Source: Chara braunii (lineage: Eukaryota > Streptophyta > Charophyceae > Charales > Characeae). From it: a stretch of DNA of 21,912 nt. Each line of letters begins with the position of its first letter. The first letter of the stretch is position 1. The DNA lies in assembly GCA_003427395.1 (NCBI GenBank), contig BFEA01000169.1, positions 1,919,728-1,941,639 on the forward strand. The letters run 5' to 3'. A program made the position numbers and the translations under genes. Under the pieces are notes generated by a model that saw only the letters and a list, made by a program, of their open reading frames with translations, was not told where the DNA came from and did no database searches. Of this stretch, positions 10,532-20,200 are shown in pieces.

Positions 10532-12072
10532 ATGATACTTTGGAAGAACATTGGACTCTCTCTAATAATTAATAACGTGGTATTGAACTCGCTGTGGTAT
10601 AAATCAATTACCTGGGCTTTCGACAAAAATGCCCTTCACCCCCGACAACACCAGATAACCACCTTCCTGTGGCGAGGAAATCATGAGAGACACAAAGTGA
10701 TCAGCAGAGTGACATGACAATCCATAATCCAACCCAAAACGAGAGGTGGACTGGGCATTATCAATCCCTCAATATAGACTAAAGCACTAGCTGTACAATG
10801 GTTCAAACATCTACTTTTCAATCTTGAATTCCCTTGGAGGGGGGTAGCACTGGAACAGATCACCCGCTTAGCACCATAAACATCGGAGGGGTGTGACCCG
10901 CGAAGGTGGATGGAAAACAGGGGATGACCCATCCCAAGAAAAGGTTCGCAGCAACGAGATCCCCCCCTTAACTCACCCCGACAAGCAGCAAGGGCCGATT
11001 TGCGAAATGACCCCTTTTAGCCTAGCCTTCTGAAAATATGGAGAAGTCTTCCCCTACCGGATAGAACCCCGCCAAAGAGATGGGAAAAGGTGGCCCGACA
11101 ACCCCTTTTTGGAAATAGATGGGTAGTGGACTCGAAGGGTCAAACCCTCCATTGCATAGACTCCCCATTGCTGGGTTGGGTCAAGCGAGGAATAACAAGG
11201 ATAAAAAACATATGGGATATGGAAAAGAGGAATTGGATTGACCCGGACCAGCTAAGGGAGAGACTACACTATTAGCACCGACCAAAGGAAGCCTTGGAGG
11301 CCATAATATAAAAAATTCCCTTAGCCTAGTGGAGAATCCTTAGGAAAGGCCCCACCCTACAAAAATCGGACTGGGTGGCATTGCAAGAACGACCAAGTGA
11401 GGTGGGCAAGATAGTATACCGCGAGCCCAACGGATCAATAATAGTGAACCTTTTCCAAGTAAGTCGGAACAACGTCGTTAAAAAAAATTGTCCGGAAGAA
11501 ATAATAATATGCCAAAAAAAGGAACTATTCAAAATCAAGGTGCTCCATGAAAAAGAGTAATGGATTGCCTACCTCCCCCGAGTCCCGGTCCACCAACTCG
11601 CCCTGGACCCGTTAGAATGGACATGGACAACACCAATGGGGAAAGGCAGAAAATTCACTAGATCATTACAAGGACTAACGGTCAAATAGACCTATAGCTC
11701 CTCATGCCGAGAATAAACCTTCGAGATCGGGTGGAGGCACGCTGGATGAACCACCTAAACATTAACAAAGACAAGCTAAAAGAAATAAGGTGGTTCATAA
11801 TGATTAAGGAAAAACCAACAAAATTTGCCTCACTGCGATGGTAGATAGAGCACCGTTGCCTACCGACAAACGATTGGCTGATAGACAAAACGAGCCCGAA
11901 GGAGAAGGGGTCAGCCCTGCCCTGGTGTAGGCTATGCAAAATGCATTCCCATCCAAAAAACGGCCAGAAACAATCGAGCAGTGATGAGCACGTATTTCTT
12001 CAGTGCCCAGGAGCGCTGTGGCTGTGGATATGGTGGGATAGAATCCGAGAACAACTAGAAACTCAAATTCGA
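10532..12072 (+). pseudogene. LINE A: decayed 3' part of a non-LTR retrotransposon ORF2
   Basis: This is the post-catalytic part of a plant L1-type ORF2. Frame 2 carries the region after the reverse transcriptase palm (WKNIGLSLIINNVVLNSLWY, then a TFLWRG segment and a GGLGIINPS segment), which is the usual linker and thumb pattern. Frame 1 from 11701 carries a terminal zinc-finger motif (zf-RVT, C-x2-C ... H-x4-C) with cysteines at 11926 and 11935, histidine at 11989 and cysteine at 12004, followed by the usual Trp-rich stretch. The reverse transcriptase and endonuclease domains are absent, so the copy is 5' truncated; the left edge may reach about 10370. Stops include 10715, 11273, 11558 and 11842, and a frameshift lies at about 11640-11700. 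Its sequence differs strongly from LINE C, so it belongs to another family. The right end is cut by LINE B. Confidence 0.8.
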
Positions 12073-12077
12073 CTGAA

Positions 12078-12125
12078 TTTTATATATTTATTTATTAAAT
12101 TATTTATTTATTTATTTATTTTTAG
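12078..12125 (-). repeat. TTTA-rich tract, tail of LINE B
   Basis: On the minus strand this is a run of TAAA and AATA units, which is a tail pattern of some L1-like elements. It lies immediately between LINE A coding sequence and the LINE B 3' UTR and marks the insertion junction. Confidence 0.7.
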
Positions 12126-12650
12126 AAAGCCTTAACATTTATTGAAAAATCTTTGGAATGAGGTCGGGGACTTCACAATTTAACCCGAGGTTATCCTGGC
12201 AACATTAGCCAGTTTCGCTTGCAAGGAAATTGATTGTGACCCCGATTGATCACAATATGGGGGACTCCTCTGCATGTTGCCAGGTTGTTGATTCTCACGC
12301 TCTAGCAGGGCTGTATTAGGAGAACCCCAAATTTGAAATAAGTAGGGATTGACTGTGAAGCTGACTTTATGAAGAGATGCAATGAGAACTATGATAGGTC
12401 CTGACATGATTGAAGGCACCGACTTTGCTCCGTGGAAGAAAGGGGGGTGCTTGGGGTGCTGCTATGATGGAACCCCAAAGCACAAGGACGCCACTCGGTG
12501 TCGGCAATCTCCCCATCTTTTTTGTCTCTGAACCAGTAGTATCTAAACTCCAAGGGCCTCAACTTTTTGTTGTGGAACCTACCGCACCCACCGTACACAT
12601 TTTAACTTGAAGTCCACATCCCTGTAGAGGAAAGGAGTCCTTGAGATCAA
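12078..12650 (-). mobile_element. LINE B: 3' end of a LINE inserted into LINE A
   Basis: The minus strand from 12222 down to 12150 matches the LINE C 3' UTR (21791-21864) at about 80 percent by hand alignment, in the same order and with the same distance to an A-rich tail. Both copies contain a 5-bp stem (CTGGC / GCCAG) with a 7-nt loop at 12196-12212. LINE B also has an 11-bp perfect inverted repeat (12195-12205 with 12274-12284) and an imperfect hairpin with 11- to 12-nt arms (12447-12457 with 12472-12483). No ORF2 coding sequence is recognisable upstream on this strand, so the insertion is probably heavily 5' truncated. The far boundary near 12650 is a guess. A SINE carrying a LINE-like 3' end is an alternative. 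Confidence 0.6.
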
Positions 12651-13296
12651 CGCACGAGCCCACGAGACCAAAGGGGGATATCTATTGGCTGCGAGATATG
12701 ACATAAAGGAGATATTCACTATGCTGTCTCATAACTCAATTTTAGAAGTTATTAACTGGACTTGTGTTTGCTACGTTGAGAAAATGACAGGGTTAGGGTG
12801 AATAAGAGGGGTAAAAGGAACAACTTTTGCAAGAAGCTTTGGAGATAAAGGGTGGGAAATTGCAAAATGCCTAAGAATCGCACAATACGTGGAGTGATGT
12901 AGAGTACGATCTACATCACTCCTAGTCGTCTGCTGCTGGCCGGATTATTAGGCAAGTGGTAGGAACACCCATGGAGAAGAATTTGACCCATCCTTATCTT
13001 GCTTACTGTGCTCATACAATCAGACATTGTTATTGAGATTAGTTGAGACTGGTTTTAGATATGTCTCCGAGGTAAGGCTTGTCGACGATGTAAGTACCTT
13101 CCCGTTTTCCCCACCGAATATAGGAAACATAGGGGAGAAGGCGGGAGAACTGTTGGAAAAATGTGTGCGAATAAATCATGCCAACTTAACACTAGTACAA
13201 ACATATGACAGTAGCGGATCTTGGAACTTTATGGGATGCTAAATGATAAGTAGAAGCAGACTGCCGATAGTTAGGTGTTTCGCTACGAGGAATCAA
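12650..13296. other. Unassigned sequence with a perfect 13-bp hairpin
   Basis: The strongest feature is a perfect inverted repeat at 12891-12903 and 12910-12922 with a 6-nt loop. A plus-strand open frame at 13027-13242 (71 codons, with the segment EVRLVDDVSTFPF) has fairly protein-like composition, and a GAG/GTAAGG splice-donor-like site lies within it near 13068. I do not recognise it and would not call it a gene. Confidence 0.35.
12891..12922. repeat. Perfect 13-bp hairpin
   Basis: GGAGTGATGTAGA at 12891-12903 and its exact reverse complement at 12910-12922, with loop GTACGA. Confidence 0.9.
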
Positions 13297-13835
13297 TTGA
13301 GCCATTGCGGCTAATGCTCCTAATATTATGGAAGTAATACTGCAAAAAAAGAAGATTGTTTACCATGTTGGATCATAAAAACTAAAAAGAAACATATTTG
13401 CAAGAACAACAATCTTTGGTGTTATAGAAAAGAAAGCTGTGACAAAAGTACGAGAACCCTGGTATACATCAGGTGCCCACATATGAAAAGGAACTGCGGT
13501 TATTTTCCATAAAAAACCTACAACAATAAATACAATTCCCATGAAAATACCACTCGCGTATGGAGGAAATATTAGTTGAGGTGATATGAGAACCCACAAC
13601 TAGTATACTTGTGCCTATCACTCCATCTATTGGTGGGGAGCTGCACCTTAGTCCCTAAAAAAGTCATTTCACAACCAGTCAAAATTTTGGCTATTCTTCA
13701 AAATTGGTCACTCCTATAAATCCATAAATCATAGAACAAACGAATAAGAAGATCCTTGAGGAAAAGGCACCTAAAATGATATATTTTAATCCATCCTCTG
13801 TAAAGAAATCACAATTTCATAAGAAACCCTTGGGG
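13297..13835 (-). pseudogene. nad2: Mitochondrial nad2 fragment in nuclear DNA (NUMT)
   Basis: The minus strand encodes two consecutive, broken pieces of NADH dehydrogenase subunit 2, a membrane subunit of respiratory complex I. The upstream piece (about 13835-13640) contains GLKYIILGAFSS and CSMIYGFIGVTNFEE, followed by a one-base frameshift into an AKILTGCEMT-like segment. The downstream piece (about 13556-13297) contains SGIFMG, KITAVPFHMWAPDVYQGS, TAFFSITPKI, SFYDPTW, a stop at 13360-13362, and FFFCSITSIILGALAAMAQ. About 80 nt of unrelated sequence separates the pieces. Homology stops abruptly after the MAQ codons. The frameshift, the stop and the insertion rule out function. The order and spacing of these motifs make the identity secure, and the SFYDPTW segment resembles bryophyte-type nad2 as I remember it. 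Confidence 0.88.
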
Positions 13836-13837
13836 CA

Positions 13838-13947
13838 TACTCACACGAGGACTGTTTAACTTTATCTCTAGACGCAACTGCAACTAGGTGCACATGGATG
13901 GGTTGTAAATGCAGTCAGGTACATGAAGGAAATTCCTCGTGTGAGTA
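13838..13947. mobile_element. Candidate 110-bp foldback or MITE-like element
   Basis: TACTCACACGAGGA at 13838-13851 and its exact reverse complement at 13934-13947 form 14-bp perfect terminal repeats around 82 bp. Beyond two mismatches, GGG at 13833-13835 and CCC at 13950-13952 continue the symmetry. The outer dinucleotide on each side is TA, which would fit a TA target duplication, but the repeats do not match the Stowaway consensus I know. No coding capacity. The left terminal repeat starts just beyond where nad2 homology ends. Confidence 0.45.
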
Positions 13948-14084
13948 CACCCTCAGAAACTCAACCGTTAGAAGAAGGGAACATGTGTCATCTTCCTAGA
14001 TGCCGACACAAGTGACGTAAATTAGCTCCCTAGGCTACCACAGTGGCCCGGGTCCACTTGCCTGGCCGGGTCAAAGAGATATAC

Positions 14085-14138
14085 AAAAATAAAAAAATAA
14101 CAATTATTATTATTATATTTTTTAAAAAATTTGGTAAA
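14085..14138. repeat. A/T-rich low-complexity tract with (ATT)n
   Basis: AAAATAAAAAAATAACAATTATTATTATTATATTTTTTAAAAAATTT-like sequence just upstream of the LINE C insertion site. Nothing else is seen between 13950 and 14161 apart from a near-palindrome around CCCGGG near 14046. Confidence 0.8.
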
Positions 14139-14161
14139 GAATTTCGATGTGACCCTGAGGC

Positions 14162-14176
14162 AAAAGTTGTCCAGTT
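14162..14176. repeat. Left target-site duplication of LINE C
   Basis: AAAAGTTGTCCAGTT here matches the sequence directly after the LINE C A tail (GTTGTTCAGTT, 21902-21912) at 10 of 11 positions, plus the A run. The duplication begins at C/AAAAG on the top strand, i.e. TTTT/G on the cut strand, which fits the preference of L1-type endonucleases. Confidence 0.75.
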
Positions 14177-14533
14177 TCATCCGGCTTTCCAAGAACAAGC
14201 TTGACTTTGGGGGAGCGCTAGGACCGGGCGGGTAGTGGTAGCGCTCCGGCTCCTAGCGTCGCTTCGGGAATTTTCACGCGGCACTACGCCCGTGGAAATT
14301 TCATGCGGCGCTGTTCGCCCATCACCCGCGCCATCGCGACGGGGGACGGAGAACCTTTGACGAATGCTCCACATCGGGAGCAAGGAGGTATCCTCCATAG
14401 TCGAAAGCAGCCGAACAATCCTGAAGCTAACATAGGGTAGGAGGGTCGGAGTCAAAGGGACGATCCTAAGCCAAAGCAATGAGGTGGAAGCCAGACCTCG
14501 AAGTCAACAGAGAAGACCCGCTAATTAGGGTTC
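14177..14533 (+). promoter_or_regulatory. LINE C 5' UTR, GC-rich, with hairpin
   Basis: About 357 nt, much richer in GC and CpG than the flank, which fits the internal promoter region expected at the start of a full-length LINE. It has a 12-bp stem with one bulge (14216-14227 with 14246-14258). An imperfect tandem pair also occurs near 14270-14325 (TTTTCACGCGGC and ATTTCATGCGGC, each followed about 10 nt later by CGCCC). An in-frame TAA at 14522 precedes the ORF1 start. Promoter activity itself is inferred from position. Confidence 0.55.
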
Positions 14534-17206
14534 ATGTCATCACTAAGCATGGAAGCACGAAGACAACAATCACATCGACTGGAGGGCACACCCAATCCGA
14601 GAGGAGTGACAGATAGGATCAGGGAATCAGTAAAAAAATGCTACGACGAAGGTATGCGTCCGGAAGATCTGGCTCTAGGAGAAGTGGTAGAAGACGAAGA
14701 GGGCAGAAGATTCATAGTCAACGAGGAGGTGGACGAGATCAAAGAGACGTGGTGAAAGGAGAGGACAGTGATCCTAGTCCTCCAAGACGACGCAAAAAAA
14801 TTGCAGAGGAAGGTGAAAAAAGACCTGATAAGGGCCTAAGAAGATGGGTGGTTGGTAGCGAGACGATTCAACCCCGGAGTCGGTAGAGGAAGAATTAACT
14901 TTGAGGGGACGAACGTAGTATCGTATGTGGCGAAGGCGAGGGAAGTAGCCGAATGGCTAATTAATCAAGGAGAGATTAAACTCAAACTGGGAGAAGAAGA
15001 GTACATATCACACTGCAAACCATGGATGACAAGAAATGAACTGAAAACCCTCAGGTTAGTGAAGGCAAGGGTAAAGTTATGGATAATAGCATTAAGGGTG
15101 CCGTTGGATGCATACCATCACCTGTGGAGCGCAGTTCGGAGTATGTTCCAGGAAGTCCTGAGAATGCACCCACTTGAGCAGGACAAAACTTGTCCAAAAC
15201 TGATGAATGTAAGGATAGACATGGATCCATCAGCCAGATTCACGATGGAGGACGATCTCATGATTCAGTCCCGGAAAGAGGACAAGTGGAAGGTAGAGAT
15301 TGTCTCCCCATGCACAGATTGGTGTCGAATCTGCAGGTGGTATTTCCATACAGAAGAGCACTGCCCCAAAAACCGTCAGGGGGGGTTAAGACAGGGGGGG
15401 GCATATAGTGCGGTTCCAACAGTACTTGAGAAACCAGCAGGGATCGGCGTCGCAAGGAGGAAGGGAAATCAGACAAGAGCGAAGAGAAGAGCATCCACGG
15501 ACTCATAATCCCAGTACTTCAAGACAGGGGGAGCAACATAGCTCAGTGAGAACGGAGTCGAGAGAAAGAGGGATACTACCATCCCAAACGAAGATGCCAC
15601 ATTGGAGGAGTCATCGCAACACGCCTCAGGCACAGGGAAGGAGGGAACAACCACTGGGCCCATCACTAATGCCCCCGTGGATGGAAAGGGAGGAATGGCC
15701 AGGGTATGGCCCAAATCGACACGAGGAGCAATCAAGTCTGCAAATGGATATGCACAGGGAAGACCGCCAAGCAGAACAGGGCAACATGCACCACCGTCAG
15801 AGAAATCAGCACGAAATGTTGGAGGAAAGAGCGCAGTGGACCCAGAGGGACACGTGGGCCCACCAAGAACCCTACCTCCTTGAAAGGAATCAGATGAACA
15901 AGATGGTTCAACCGCCGGCCTACCCACAAACCCTGTACCCGGCAGGCACATTGGAATGGAGAAGCCTAAGACCCGCTATGAGCCACATAGAACCAAGGAC
16001 ACAGGAACCCAACTTCCTGGCCGAAAGAAGGAATAACAGACAAGGGGAAAATGGAATGAGTATCAGAAGAAGGGGGGGCCCCTGGAGGAGATGGGGAGAG
16101 GATGACCCAATGGAGGTAGGGAGAAGGGAACAGTGGAGAGATTGAAGAAAGAGAGAACTGGACATAGAGGGGGAAGTGAGAGTGAGCAGACCAATGACAC
16201 TGGGGGGATCAGGGGGCCAAGGGAGAGGAAATGAAGAACATGAAATACGAGGGGGAAGGGATCTTAGGCGAATCCCAACAGGTAGCGTTCGGGAAGAGAG
16301 GGGACAAATGGAGCTATCGAGATCGCAAGCATCATCAGGATCGAGAGTGAGATGGGGAAGTGAATGGATGGCAGCAGGATCATCAGAAAGAGGAGGAAGG
16401 AACTCAAGATGGCGGGACGAAGAAGAGAACTCTCAAGACAACTCAGCAAACTCAGGCACGCAAAAAGAAGCAAGGAGTGATGCTCGAATCACCGGGGATC
16501 GAAGAGCGAACACAGCGAAGAGAGAGTTAGTGGAGGTAGCCAAAAGAAGGCTAGTCCCGATCCTATGTACTATGGCGACCGATGACATATATTTTCTGGC
16601 GCTTGAAGACAGTAACAAAAAGACAGTAATCCCCTCTATTGTGATGGACAGGTCACCCATCCCCCCACTGATCATGTAAGGGACGAGAAGGATGTATGGG
16701 GAAGCGGTACCAGTGCGCTTGATCCCAAGGTCCACCATGATCAACGTCTATAGTGACACAGCAGAGGGATATCAAAAGATGTATTTCCCACTTCTGGACG
16801 CCAGGATCCCACAAGGTGTAGCAGATAAGCTCACACAAGGAGGCATACGTTGGATTCGGACGGAAGCCATCAGTGAGGCCAATTTGTCTTAACTGGAGGA
16901 GATCAAGCTAATCCCCGATGTCTCGCCATCGATCCTGCTTAATCTGAACACAAAGTTGCCGGAGGATGAAGGATTGTTGTCAACCTTCATACGTAAGAGC
17001 TTCACCAGGGATTGGCCAGAGGGATCTCAGTTAAGCGGATCGAGGTGCAGCTCAAGAGGGAGCTCAAGAAGTAGAATGAAGATCTCTTCCGGCTGGCTAC
17101 AAGAAGAAGGCTTTCCTACACAGCATCAACAGGGGCAACTGCATGTTCTCCACATCCAACAACAGCTAATGGAAATGGTACAGCGAGATGGACAAGTTCA
17201 AGGTGA
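14534..17206 (+). pseudogene. LINE C ORF1, gag-like RNA-binding protein with CCHC knuckle
   Basis: ORF1 products of plant L1-type LINEs bind element RNA. Frame 2 starts at ATG 14534 (ATG 14549 is a second candidate; a TAA at 14522 lies just upstream in frame). The N-terminal part has a compact domain up to about codon 260 ending in a CCHC zinc knuckle, C-x2-C-x4-H-x4-C, with cysteines at 15323, 15332 and 15362 and histidine at 15347. G runs of 7 and 8 (15379-15385 and 15394-15401) follow, and the frame changes to 3 there. A long Arg-, Glu-, Gln- and Gly-rich stretch (to about 16540) leads into a hydrophobic, folded-looking C-terminal part (DDIYFLALEDSNKKTVIPSI). The frame returns to 2 at about 17020, where a lysine-rich, coiled-coil-like segment precedes the stop at 17204-17206. 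Premature stops lie at 14753, 14837, 16143, 16677, 16890 and 17072. The reconstructed length of about 890 codons is long for this family. Confidence 0.75.
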
Positions 17207-20200
17207 CATCGTGGAACGTCAGGGGTCTCGGTGACACGATGGACAGGTGGAAGAGGACGAGGATAAAAACATGGGTTCATGAACGGGGAATCAACGTCTT
17301 AATGTTGCAAGAAACTAAATTGAATGAGGAAAAACTTGCAGCATTAGGACCTTGGTGGGAGGGCTCGCAAACATGGGCACCAACGCAGGCGACAAAGGGA
17401 GGAGTGAACATTTTGTTACGTAGAGATCTGCAAGCCAAGTCATTGGATTCGAAAGCTGATATCTGGGGGAAATGGGCCTGGACGAGACTGAAGGTGGGGT
17501 CGGAAGAATGGCTTCTTATGACTGTGTACACGCCGAAGCAGGTGTCGATGAAAGCTACCTTTTTTAAGAACTTGATAAGAAGCATTCCTAAATTGAACAA
17601 GGTAGTACTGGCAGGGGATGAAATGTGTCGCTAAATGAGGCACTAAAACCAGACTCACAGTATGCTGATAGAGGAGATGTCAGGGCCCTTCTCGACCTGT
17701 CTATTGAGTTGTCACTCGCTGATCCATTCATAATTCTGAACCCGGAGGACTCGGGGTACACATAGACTTCTCATATCCATAGAGATAGAGGCACAGTCAC
17801 GCGGCGTAGACTGGACTATTTTTTGATAAATGAAGAGGTGATTGAACAAGTCACATCAGTGCAACAGTTCTGTCACCCGATGTCAAATCACAAACCAATG
17901 ACAGCCAGTATCAAAATGCAAGGGGATATAGAGAGAGGTAAGGGATTCTTTAGACTAAACTCACAGAATCTGGAGGACCCAGGTTTGGGTGAATGGGTGG
18001 AACGACACATGATACAGTGGGAATCAGCCAAACAGTACTTTGAGTCAACCGCATAGTGGTTGGACAGTGGGATCAACATTGCCTCTAAGATGATGGAGGT
18101 AAGTTCGAGAATTATGGCCCGCAAACAAAACATACAAGAAGCAGAATTTAAGAGGGTTGAGGAAGCAAAAGAATGAATGGAGGGGCACCCGATATCGGTC
18201 TTGGCATGGGCAGCAGAGAGAGAGAGAGGAGACTGACAGAGTGGGATGCACTACAAATAGAGAAGGAAAGAAGATGGAAGGCAGTCCTAGAAGAGAAGGG
18301 CATAATCGTGCACGACAAGACGACCAAAGAAACATTCAAGAGACTGCAACCCAAAAGAGCCCAACAACAGATGGTGTCGTTGAAACATCCGCATGTTGCA
18401 ACAACGCCTCAGACCTGCACAACAATTGGTATGCTTGAGTATGCGAGGATTTACTACCAAGATATCCTAACAATAAGATGGCCACAGGATGACATCAATA
18501 CCAATCTTACTCTGGAGTCAAAGATGTGGGATACTACAGAGGTCAGTCTATCCAACACCGCTTCAGTCTATCCAACACCGTCAGATTGGACCTAGATAGA
18601 CCTCTAACTTAACACCGTCAGATTGGACCTAGATAGACCTCTAACTTTAAAGGAGACCACACAGACTCTTCGAACGATGGCAAGGGGTAAATTGCCAGGT
18701 ATAGATGGACTCACTGTGGAATTCTACGCAAAACAGTCGCCAATAGTAGGGCCAGCATTGGTAGAACTCTACAACGAAGTGTTGGTAGGGGGCAGATTGG
18801 GGGAGGTGATGACCCACGGTGTCATCACGGTCCTATTTAAAAAGGGGGATAAGACGGACGTGAGGAACTGGAGACTGATTTCCCTACTTAACGTATCGTA
18901 CAAGATCCTGGCAAAAACATTGGCAAGGAGACTAGCACGCTACTTACCGGACCTAGTACAGGAAGACTAGGGGGCGTTTGTGCAAGGGCGGTCAATTTTC
19001 AACAATATAGCGACTGCCATAGAGGTGCTAGAAGTGGTGCAGGCGGAGAATTTGGATGTGGCGGTCCTCCTTCTCGATCTAGGGAAAGCATACGACAAAG
19101 TAGGGTGGACCTTCGTACTTACAACGCTGAGACACATGGGGTTTGGAGTGGGATTCTGCAGGTGGATGATAGCAATGTACACCTTCTCCACCTCGTCGGT
19201 GGTAGTCAATGGACACTTGTTTTTGCCGTTCAGACTGACGAGATCACTACGGTAAGGTTGCCCTCTTGCCCCATTATTGTTCGTCTTTCAAATGAAAGTG
19301 CTGCTCAATAGGATTCGAAGACACCCAGCTGTCAGAGGCCTCCAACTGCGAGGAGATACGACTTGTACGGTCAAGGCACTCGTGGATGATCTGTTCACAG
19401 TCTGCAAAAACTTCGGGCCTGCTCTATACTCAATGTTTCGGAAGTACCAGTCAACTGGTCCAAGTCATCCCATCTGCTACCGAAGGACTTCGAACTCAGA
19501 GTGGAATGGGGAATGCGCAGAGTAGAAGAAGGGGAAGAAGAAAGGTTCCTAGGGATTCTAATTAGCCTACAGGTACACAGGAAATGACACAAGGAAGCCT
19601 GCTCCAATATAGAATAGCAACAAGACTGAACCTGTGGGGCCAGGCATGGCACTTATCAATCTTCAGAAGAGCACTGGTAGCTAACATGTCCCTATTGTCA
19701 ATCCTGTGGTTCGTATGCCAAGTAAGAGAAATAGCAAACTGTGTGTGGACAGCAATCCGCAGCCTGGTTGCTTGTTTCTTATGGAAGCCAACAGCAAAAC
19801 AGTCTGAAGGTTTCTTGGCCAAGGTGGCATGGGAAACTCTCACCTTCCTGCGAGAACAAGGCGGACTAGGGATGTTGGACCCAGCGACAAGGAACCAAGT
19901 TCAATTGCGCACATGGCTCTGCAAGGTGGCAACGACTGATTCCAACGAACATTAGATACTCCTGGAAGAGAGACTGCTAATGAATGAGTGGAAACTGAGT
20001 CGTCCGGAGGATACCTGGGCTTGTTTCTTCATTCCATCCTTTTGCAGAAAGAGACTGACCTCTAGATTCTGGAATGCGGTACGAAAAACATGGAAAAAGC
20101 AGCCACCGGAGGAACAACAACAGCCACATACCAAAGAGGAAGTGTTGTCACAGATCCTGTTTGAGAATCCCAGCCTCAAGCAAACAAATGGAGAACAGTT

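Noticed and set aside
13165-13169. GTGCG as a possible group II intron 5' end near the NUMT
   Set aside because: No domain V or VI sequence is visible downstream, it lies on the opposite strand to nad2, and a 5-nt match is not informative.
13027-13242. Possible small plant gene or exon
   Set aside because: Protein-like composition only; no family recognised, no supporting splice structure, and it is surrounded by repeats.
15469-15951. A 160-codon minus-strand frame
   Set aside because: Antisense to the charged linker of LINE C ORF1; composition is a consequence of the purine-rich sense strand.
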